This document shows, piece after piece, positions 1 through 6,128 of a stretch of 8,441 bases of DNA. Origin of the DNA: Bacteroidales bacterium (lineage in GTDB: Bacteria > Bacteroidota > Bacteroidia > Bacteroidales > UBA932). The stretch covers positions 1 through 8,441 of the forward strand of contig JAFZLQ010000117.1 in NCBI GenBank assembly GCA_017551425.1, given 5' to 3'. A program made the position numbers and the translations under genes. The notes under the pieces are model-generated. The model ran no database searches. It was not told where the DNA came from and saw nothing but the letters and a program-made list of their open reading frames with translations. How positions within the stretch are numbered: the first letter of the stretch is position 1; every line of letters starts with the position of its first letter.

Positions 1-650
<650 letters not shown>

Positions 651-657
651 TCGTACT

Positions 658-693
658 TTGTGAATCACAATTTGACGACTAACGTCTCTTGTG
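658..693 (-). other. Overlapping inverted repeats near the 23S 5' end
   Basis: CACAA at 666-670 is complementary both to TTGTG at 658-662 (loop of 3) and to TTGTG at 689-693. The second pairing would enclose a further GACG/CGTC stem (674-677 with 683-686). The two hairpins exclude each other. They lie 8-43 bases upstream of the mature 23S end and could be part of precursor processing. The stems are short, so a chance origin cannot be excluded. Confidence 0.35.
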
Positions 694-795
694 TATACTC
701 GTTTTGCCTTATGAAATTGTAGCCCTCAACATAGAAAAAACTCTAAGTTATATCAGACTATAATCTCTTTTTTTACCTCGTTATCTCTCTCAGTA

Positions 796-807
796 TTGTC
801 AATGAAC
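796..807 (-). promoter_or_regulatory. boxA-like rRNA antitermination motif
   Basis: The minus strand reads GTTCATTGACAA, matching 9 of 12 positions of the E. coli rRNA boxA sequence GCTCTTTAACAA. It lies about 20-30 bases after the expected transcription start, where rRNA leaders normally carry the NusB/NusE-binding boxA. Similar GTTCTTTGACA strings are, as I recall, common in Bacteroidota rRNA leaders and spacers. It supports reading this spacer as a true rRNA leader. Binding is not shown by sequence. Confidence 0.55.
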
Positions 808-831
808 TTACCCTCTTTTCAGAAGGGGATG

Positions 832-862
832 CAAAGGTAGTCATTTTTTTTTACCCCTCAAA
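832..862 (-). promoter_or_regulatory. Bacteroidota-type promoter for the 23S rRNA gene
   Basis: On the minus strand TTTG (862-859) is followed after exactly 19 bases by TACCTTTG (839-832). This matches the known Bacteroides primary-sigma promoter, a -33 TTTG and a -7 TAnnTTTG. The start of transcription would be a few bases further on, around 825-828, inside CATCCCC. Immediately upstream (863-880) are two runs of eight A separated by TT, an A-tract arrangement typical of UP elements on strong rRNA promoters. The spacer between the two boxes carries a run of nine A. It points toward the 23S gene and away from argH. The match is seen directly; strength and start site are inferred. Confidence 0.82.
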
Positions 863-880
863 TTTTTTTTAATTTTTTTT
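863..880 (-). promoter_or_regulatory. A-tract, UP-element-like region
   Basis: On the minus strand this reads as eight A, TT, eight A, ending directly at the -33 TTTG box. Phased A-tracts just upstream of a promoter are common at rRNA promoters, where they bind the RNA polymerase alpha subunit or bend DNA. It is the first strongly AT-rich sequence after argH. Its role is inferred from position and composition only. Confidence 0.45.
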
Positions 881-898
881 ACAAATTACCCGAAAAAG

Positions 899-2191
899 CT
901 ACCATTCCAGCTCCTGCTCCATCCTGAGGGCGATTTTGTCGTTGCATAAATTGCCTATGCTGCCGATATGGGTATGATTCAGCTTACCCTTATTGTAATG
1001 GAAGCGTCCTTCGTTCACCTCCTCACCTACCTGGCGGTAGGCGTCGCGGAAAGGCACTCCGGCCAGCACACGGGAATTGACCTCCTCCACGGTAAACATA
1101 TATTTATATATAGGATTGTCCAGAATGTGTTCATTCACCTCTATGTGCTCCAGCATGAACGCAGCCATTCGCAGGCACTCATGCATGCTCTCCAGCGCGG
1201 GGAACAGCACGTCTTTAAGCAGCTGGTAATCACGATGATAACCGTGAGGCATATTGCTACACATCAGAGATATCTCATTCTCCACCGCCATTATCCGGTT
1301 GCAACGCGCCCGCATAACCTCCCACACATCGGGATTCTTCTTGTGCGGCATTATGCTTGAGCCCGTGGTCAGAGCGTCCGGGAATTTGATAAATCCGTAA
1401 TTGGGCGACATGTACATGCAGCAATCGGAAGCGAACTTGTTCAAAGTCAGAGCCACGCTGCCGATAGCCGAAGCCACGCACTTCTCCGCCTTTCCCCGTC
1501 CGAGCTGGGCGGCAACGCTGTTATAATCAGGCACCGCAAATCCCAGCAGCTCCGTAGTCATCTCCCTGTCCAGCGGGAAGGATCCGCCGTATCCGGCACC
1601 GGAGCCCAAAGGGTTGCTGTTCACCACTTTATATGCTCCGTGAAGCATACAGGCATCGCTCACCAACGCCTCCGCATACGCCCCGAACCACAGGCCGAAA
1701 GAGGACGGCATGGCAATCTGAGCATGTGTGTATCCCGGCAGCAGCACTTCTTTATGCTTCTCGCTCAGTTCCTGCAGCTCAGCGAACAATAAGCGCAGCT
1801 CGTCACGCACGGCGAGCAACTCGTCACGCAGGAAGAGCTTGATATCCACCAGCACCTGATCGTTACGCGAGCGGCCGGAATGAATTTTCTTCCCTATCTC
1901 CCCGAGCTGCCGCGTGAGCAGCAACTCGACTTGCGAATGTATGTCCTCCACGTCCGGTTCAAGCACGAAACTGCCGTCCTCGACCGAAGCGGCAATCCCG
2001 TCCAGCGCCTCCAGAAGAGCCGTCAGCTCATCCTTCTCCAGCAGGCCGATGCTCTCCAGCATGCGGATGTGGGCCTTGGAGCCCATGATGTCGTAGCGGG
2101 CAAGCCGCAGGTCCAGCACACGGTCGTTCCCGACGGTGAACTCTTCTACCAGCCGGTCGGCCTCCGTACCCTTATTCCAAAGTGTTGCCAT
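899..2191 (-). CDS. argH: Argininosuccinate lyase
   Basis: This enzyme performs the last step of arginine synthesis, splitting argininosuccinate into arginine and fumarate in the cytoplasm, normally as a homotetramer. The 430-residue product has the fumarase/aspartase superfamily signatures in order: HSGRSRNDQ (104-112), GYTHAQ with the family's catalytic histidine H156 (153-158), and the flexible signature loop GSSIMPHKKNP (277-287) that carries the catalytic serine. The C-terminus, ending MEQELEW, is about 16 residues shorter than the Bacteroides homologue as I recall it. The start ATG lies inside the end of argE', giving a 20-base overlap in another frame and suggesting translational coupling. 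It is the last gene of the arginine run. After its TAG stop there is no GC-rich hairpin before the 23S promoter. Confidence 0.96.
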   Translation of the reverse strand: MATLWNKGTEADRLVEEFTVGNDRVLDLRLARYDIMGSKAHIRMLESIGLLEKDELTALLEALDGIAASVEDGSFVLEPDVEDIHSQVELLLTRQLGEIGKKIHSGRSRNDQVLVDIKLFLRDELLAVRDELRLLFAELQELSEKHKEVLLPGYTHAQIAMPSSFGLWFGAYAEALVSDACMLHGAYKVVNSNPLGSGAGYGGSFPLDREMTTELLGFAVPDYNSVAAQLGRGKAEKCVASAIGSVALTLNKFASDCCMYMSPNYGFIKFPDALTTGSSIMPHKKNPDVWEVMRARCNRIMAVENEISLMCSNMPHGYHRDYQLLKDVLFPALESMHECLRMAAFMLEHIEVNEHILDNPIYKYMFTVEEVNSRVLAGVPFRDAYRQVGEEVNEGRFHYNKGKLNHTHIGSIGNLCNDKIALRMEQELEW

Positions 2192-3266
2192 ATAGATTAC
2201 GTATGATGTCCGTATAAACTTCCACCGCCGCGGCTATTTCGTCACAGCGTATAAACTCGTCCGGCCGGTGCGAGCGGGACGACTCTCCCGGGCCGATTTT
2301 GATGGCGTCGCAGCCCATCCTCATCCAGTCGGAAGTGGTCGGCGACGAAAATGTCTCTATTCCGAGGGCCTCCACAGTACGCACGAGCGGCGAGTCCGGA
2401 AGGCTGGCGGAGGAACGGTTCGACAGATTGCGCGCCACCAGCCTGCTGCGGCACAGCCCCTGAAGCTCATCCAGCAGCTCGCTGTTGGTGTACTGCTCCG
2501 TCGGGCGCACATCCACCACGAAGCGGCATCTGTCCGGAATGACGTTGTGCGCTGTCCCGGCCTCGATCTGAGTGACGCTGAGCCTCACCTCGCCCATCAG
2601 CGGCGACACTCGGTCGAACCTGTGGGTGCGCAGCGCGGCGATATCGTCGAGAGCGATATAAAGTGCGTTTACGCCCTCCCCTCTTGCCGCATGACCGCTG
2701 ACGCCCCTGGCCTCTCCGTCCAGCACCAGCAGTCCACGTTCGCTGGTGGCGGCACACAGGCCGGTAGGCTCGCCGACTATTGCCCATCTGGGCATCCCGT
2801 ACGACGGATCCGTGGCCAGCAGGCCTTCCGGCGAATACAGCCAGGCGGCGCCGTCGGGCCCCGATCTCTCCTCCTCGCAGCAGAGGGCAAGCAGCAGGTT
2901 GAACGGCAGCGGCTCCGAGCGCAGAGCACGGAACACGGCAATCATGGCCGAAACGCTGCCCCCGTCGTCATTGCTTCCAAGACCGTAGATCAGCTCGGGA
3001 TCGTCGCCCGGATCGAAGGGGTCGCGGGTGTAGCCGCCTGCCGCCGGAACCGTGTCGATATGGGCGTCCAGCACCAGGGTCGGACGGGAAGGGTCGTATC
3101 CGTCGCTGCGGGCCACTATGTTGCCGCGGGCGATGGCGTATGGTACGCTCCAGTAGCGCAGGGCCTGGCATATAAGTTCCCGCACCGCCGACTCTTCGAA
3201 CGATACCGACGGGGTGCGGACCATTTGCCGCAGCAGCTCAAGCGAATCATTAAGGTATTGGTTCAT
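2172..3266 (-). CDS. argE: M20-family N-acylcitrulline deacylase (ArgE-type)
   Basis: This is a zinc peptidase-family deacylase of 364 residues, expected to remove the N-acyl group from N-acylcitrulline, since the carbamoylation step here acts before deacylation. The metal-site motifs are visible in order: HID in DAHIDTVP (H69, D71), the bridging Asp in GSNDDGG (D100), the catalytic Glu pair in CCEEERSG (E131/E132), GEPTG (E166), the dimer-domain SGHAARGEG (H192), and the final zinc-ligand His in SSRSHRPDEF (H333). The start ATG overlaps the argB stop by four bases (ATGA). DapE and ArgE belong to the same family, but the operon position and the close resemblance to the Bacteroides ArgE' favour arginine synthesis. 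Whether it removes acetyl or succinyl is inferred from ArgF', not from this sequence. Confidence 0.88.
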   Translation of the reverse strand: MNQYLNDSLELLRQMVRTPSVSFEESAVRELICQALRYWSVPYAIARGNIVARSDGYDPSRPTLVLDAHIDTVPAAGGYTRDPFDPGDDPELIYGLGSNDDGGSVSAMIAVFRALRSEPLPFNLLLALCCEEERSGPDGAAWLYSPEGLLATDPSYGMPRWAIVGEPTGLCAATSERGLLVLDGEARGVSGHAARGEGVNALYIALDDIAALRTHRFDRVSPLMGEVRLSVTQIEAGTAHNVIPDRCRFVVDVRPTEQYTNSELLDELQGLCRSRLVARNLSNRSSASLPDSPLVRTVEALGIETFSSPTTSDWMRMGCDAIKIGPGESSRSHRPDEFIRCDEIAAAVEVYTDIIRNLYGNTLE

Positions 3267-4012
3267 AGGCGAATCCGAGTTTTGCCGATGTAAACCTCCG
3301 GAACGCCCGAACGAAGGGCGCCGAAGGCGGTATCGAGTTTGGGAAGCATGCCGCCGGAGACGGCGCCGGAGGACTTAAGCAGTTCGTATGAGGCCGAGTC
3401 CACCTGCTGCAGCACGCTGGAAGGATCGGAAGGGTCAGCCAGAACGCCGTCCTGCTCGAAGCAGTATACCAGCCGGGCGCCGAGGGCCGATGCGAGCGAT
3501 GCCGCCACGGTATCGGCGTTGGTGTTCAGCAACTGGCCCCTGCCGTCATGGTTGATGGCAGAGAATACGGGCGTAAGTCCTTGGTCCATCATGCTTTGCA
3601 CGAACGGCACCCGGACGCTGGACGGCGTGACGTCGCCGACAAAACCGAAGTCCACGGTACTGCCGTCCGCAGTAGTGATGGGCTGGCGTCTGGAGGCCGT
3701 TATCACAGCGCCGTCACAACCGGAGAGGCCGGCCGCATTGCAGCCTTCCGCCTGCAACAGGGCTACGACGTGCTTGTTATACCATCCTGCATATACCATC
3801 GTAACCACTTGAAGGGCAGGGGCATCCGTTACGCGGCGGCCGTCAATGCGTACAGGGGTGATGCCGAGCGCCTCCTGCACGCGGGACGCCAGCACGTTGC
3901 CTCCGTGTACCAGGAGTTTTGGTCCGGGCAGCGCGGCGAAACGGCGGCAGAAGTCCTTCAGCAGGGCTTCGTCGTCCAGAATCTTGCCTCCTATTTTATA
4001 GACTGTGGTCAT
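3263..4012 (-). CDS. argB: N-acylglutamate kinase (acetyl-/succinylglutamate kinase)
   Basis: An amino-acid-kinase family protein of 249 residues that phosphorylates the gamma-carboxyl of N-acylglutamate with ATP, the second step of the pathway. Motifs: KIGGK (6-10, phosphate-binding lysines), HGGN (36-39), GRRVTD (58-63, substrate arginine region), NTNADTVA (163-170) and GGMLPKL (220-226, catalytic Lys225). Two oddities: the third glycine of the usual HGGG loop is Asn39, and the C-terminus runs from the last strand (EVYIG) directly to TRIRL, about ten residues shorter than the usual ending before GTRI. It lacks the long N-terminal helix of the arginine-inhibited hexameric kinases, so direct feedback inhibition of that type is not expected. 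It is joined to both neighbours by four-base ATGA overlaps. In a succinyl pathway its substrate would be N-succinylglutamate. Confidence 0.92.
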   Translation of the reverse strand: MTTVYKIGGKILDDEALLKDFCRRFAALPGPKLLVHGGNVLASRVQEALGITPVRIDGRRVTDAPALQVVTMVYAGWYNKHVVALLQAEGCNAAGLSGCDGAVITASRRQPITTADGSTVDFGFVGDVTPSSVRVPFVQSMMDQGLTPVFSAINHDGRGQLLNTNADTVAASLASALGARLVYCFEQDGVLADPSDPSSVLQQVDSASYELLKSSGAVSGGMLPKLDTAFGALRSGVPEVYIGKTRIRL

Positions 4013-4971
4013 AGGCTTTCAAGCATGCGTTTCATTACCACCTGGGCGGAGATTTCGCGGTTCGCGGCTTCCGGAATCACCAGGCTCTGCGGAGAATCGA
4101 TCACCTCGTCGGTGACTATCACGTTGCGGCGTACCGGCAGGCAGTGCATGAAGTACGCATTGTCGGTAACCGCCATCTGGCGAGCCCCTACGGTCCATTT
4201 TCCGTCTTTGCTGAGTATCTGGCCGTAATGCTCCGGGGCGGTGACTCCGGGACAGCTCCAGTTCTTGGCGTAGATGAAGTCGGCGCCTTCGAAGGCCTTC
4301 ATCTGGTCGTATTCTATGCGGGCCCCGGCTGTGAATCGCGGGTCGAGTTCGTAGCCTTCGGGATGGGTGATGACGACTTCGTATCCGGCGGCCACCATCC
4401 ATTCGGCGAATGAGTTGGGGACGGCCTGAGGCAGGGCGCGCGGGTGCGGAGCCCATGTGAGCACCACCTTCGGACGGGGCTTGCGCTTGTACTCGTCTAT
4501 GGTTATGAGGTCGGCGAATGCCTGGCAAGGGTGCACAGTCGCCGATTCGAGGCTGATCACCGGGCGGCCGGAGTACTCGATGAACTGATTCAGCACTGTC
4601 TCCGCGTAATCGGCTTCGCGATTGGTGAGGCCGGCGAAGGAGCGTACGCCTATTATGTCGCAGTAGCTGGCCATTACCGGGATGGCCTCCCGCAGGTGCT
4701 CGGACTTGTCGCCGTCCATAACCACTCCAAGCTCGGTCTCCAGTTTCCAGCTGTCCTGGCCCACGTTCAGCACTATGGCGTTCATGCCGAGGTTCTGGGC
4801 GGCCTTCTGGCTGCTCAGGCGGGTGCGGAGGCTGCTGTTGAAGAAAACGAGGAGGGCGGTTTTGTTGGCGCCGAGGCTCTTCCATGCGTAGCGGTCGGCC
4901 TTGACCAGTTTTGCTTCTTGCAGGGCTTGCTGCAGGTCTCCGATATCTTTGGCGTATAGAAACTGTTTCAT
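4009..4971 (-). CDS. argF': N-succinylornithine carbamoyltransferase
   Basis: A 320-residue transcarbamylase transferring carbamoyl phosphate to an N-acylated ornithine, giving N-acylcitrulline. Carbamoyl-phosphate motifs are intact: FNSSLRTR (44-51), HPCQ (147-150) and HCLPVRR (276-282). The sequence closely follows the Bacteroides fragilis succinylornithine enzyme (for example WAPHPR, PQAVPNSFAEWM and AYFMHCLPVRRN). The specificity position, Pro90 in B. fragilis and Glu92 in the Xanthomonas acetylornithine enzyme, is Ser90 here (MDGDKS, 85-90). Published swaps of that Glu to Ser, Pro or Val gave succinylornithine activity, as I recall, so succinyl specificity is the better prediction. Lys236 and Arg281 are kept. 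A loop after NWS (239-248) is about three residues longer than in B. fragilis. It starts after a 33-base gap from argD, the longest gap in the run. Confidence 0.93.
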   Translation of the reverse strand: MKQFLYAKDIGDLQQALQEAKLVKADRYAWKSLGANKTALLVFFNSSLRTRLSSQKAAQNLGMNAIVLNVGQDSWKLETELGVVMDGDKSEHLREAIPVMASYCDIIGVRSFAGLTNREADYAETVLNQFIEYSGRPVISLESATVHPCQAFADLITIDEYKRKPRPKVVLTWAPHPRALPQAVPNSFAEWMVAAGYEVVITHPEGYELDPRFTAGARIEYDQMKAFEGADFIYAKNWSCPGVTAPEHYGQILSKDGKWTVGARQMAVTDNAYFMHCLPVRRNVIVTDEVIDSPQSLVIPEAANREISAQVVMKRMLESL

Positions 4972-5004
4972 TGTTGTTTCAGTCTTTATTTCGTCCGTTT
5001 GGGA

Positions 5005-6126
5005 TCAATTAGTGCCGCTTGCGATCCCGGAAAAGGCGTGAAGGAAGCGGTCGCAGTCTTCCTTGGTCAGGCACAGCGGGGGCAGCAGGCGGATTATGTT
5101 GTTGCCGGCAACTCCGGTGAATATATGGTCTTCGTAGAGCAGGCGGCGGCGCATTTCTGCCACGGGGCCGGCGAACTCTATGCCTATCATGAGGCCGCGG
5201 CCACGGACTGAGAAGGAGGCAAGGGCGTCCAGCAGGTAATCCCCGCAAGCCAGCGCGTTAGCCATAAGGCCCTCGTCCTCAATGATATCCAGCACGGCAA
5301 GGGCGGCGGCGCAGGCGAGATAGTTGCCTCCGAAAGTGGTCCCGAGCATACTTTTGCGGGCCTGGAACCACGGGGCGATGAGGATGCCGCCGCACGGGAA
5401 GCCGTTGGCGATACCCTTTCCCATGGTGATGATATCGGGCCTGATTCCGGCCCACTGGTGGGCGAAGAACCTGCCGGTGCGCCCGTAGCCGCTCTGAACC
5501 TCATCCAGCACCAGCGCCGTCCCATATTTCCGGCATAGCTCCGACAGCTCCTGCAAGAACGCCGCCGTTGGAATATTGATGCCGCCGCAACCCTGTATGC
5601 CTTCGATAATCACTGCGGCAACGTCGCCGCCGCGGAGCGCCTCCTCAACCGCAGCTGCATCTCCAAGTTCGCAGAAAGTCACCTTGTGACAAGCGTTGAA
5701 CGGGGAGACGATGGCCGGATTGTCGGTAGCCGCCACAGCTCCAGAAGTGCGCCCGTGGAAGCTCTTGCGAAAGGCCACCACCCGGTCGCGACCGGTCTGG
5801 AACGACGCCAGCTTGAGTGCGTTCTCGTTCGACTCGGCGCCGCTGTTGTCCAGGAAGAGAGAGTAGTCCTCGTAGCCGCTCGCAATGCCTATACGGCGCG
5901 CCAGCTCCTCCTGCAGGGGATTGCGTACGCCGTTGGAATAGAAGCCGATACGGCCGGCCTGCTCCGTCAGCGCCTGCACGTAATGCGGATGGCAGTGCCC
6001 AACAGAAATGACCGCATGCCCCCCGTAAAGGTCCAGGTACTCCGTCCCCTTATCGTCCCACAGCCTGCAGCCGCGTGCGCGGACGGGAGTAACGTCGAAC
6101 AGCGAATATACGTCGAAGAGTTCCAT
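5005..6126 (-). CDS. argD: N-acylornithine aminotransferase
   Basis: A class-III pyridoxal-phosphate aminotransferase of 373 residues. It converts N-acylglutamate semialdehyde to N-acylornithine, using glutamate as amino donor. Visible motifs: NSGAES (94-99, phosphate-binding), FHGRT (123-127, with the conserved stacking aromatic/His region), LDEVQSGYGRTG (207-218, with Asp208 contacting the pyridine nitrogen), MGKGIANGFP (235-244) with Lys237 as the Schiff-base lysine, and GTTFGGN (262-268). The length and alignment to Bacteroides ArgD show no insertion or truncation. The start ATG lies two bases after the argC stop. The same fold serves GABA, ornithine and succinylornithine aminotransferases, but the operon context makes the biosynthetic role by far the most likely. 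Acyl preference is inferred from ArgF'. Confidence 0.94.
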   Translation of the reverse strand: MELFDVYSLFDVTPVRARGCRLWDDKGTEYLDLYGGHAVISVGHCHPHYVQALTEQAGRIGFYSNGVRNPLQEELARRIGIASGYEDYSLFLDNSGAESNENALKLASFQTGRDRVVAFRKSFHGRTSGAVAATDNPAIVSPFNACHKVTFCELGDAAAVEEALRGGDVAAVIIEGIQGCGGINIPTAAFLQELSELCRKYGTALVLDEVQSGYGRTGRFFAHQWAGIRPDIITMGKGIANGFPCGGILIAPWFQARKSMLGTTFGGNYLACAAALAVLDIIEDEGLMANALACGDYLLDALASFSVRGRGLMIGIEFAGPVAEMRRRLLYEDHIFTGVAGNNIIRLLPPLCLTKEDCDRFLHAFSGIASGTN

Positions 6127-6128
6127 AA

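Larger units (their letters stand above)
651..831 (-). other. 23S rRNA leader (precursor 5' region)
   Basis: This is the AT-rich stretch between the rRNA promoter and the mature 23S end. It would be the transcribed leader, about 175 bases if transcription starts near 825-828. No open reading frame, tRNA or second ribosomal gene is visible. It contains a boxA-like motif (796-807) and, close to the 23S end, short inverted repeats (658-693) that could help form a processing stem. The 3' partner of the usual 23S processing stem would lie outside the window, so it cannot be tested here. The base composition is far lower in G+C than the flanking genes. Confidence 0.7.

Noticed and set aside
651..898. 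A tRNA gene or a 16S rRNA 3' end in the spacer before 23S
   Set aside because: No GTTCGA-type T-arm, no CCA end and no anti-Shine-Dalgarno CCTCC-type 16S tail on the minus strand; the stretch is AT-rich.
840..898. Rho-independent terminator after argH
   Set aside because: There are A and T runs but no GC-rich stem in front of them in either direction.
2268..3293. Plus-strand open frame of 341 codons opposite argE'
   Set aside because: GC-rich genes often leave a long open antisense frame. No recognisable domain, and the minus-strand gene has complete catalytic motifs.
4019..4885. Minus-strand open frame of 288 codons inside argF', rich in Arg and Pro
   Set aside because: It is an off-frame reading of argF' with low-complexity composition; the main frame carries all family motifs.
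4972..5004. Internal promoter in the 33-base gap between argD and argF'
   Set aside because: No TAnnTTTG with a TTTG about 19 bases upstream is visible on the minus strand; the gap is short.
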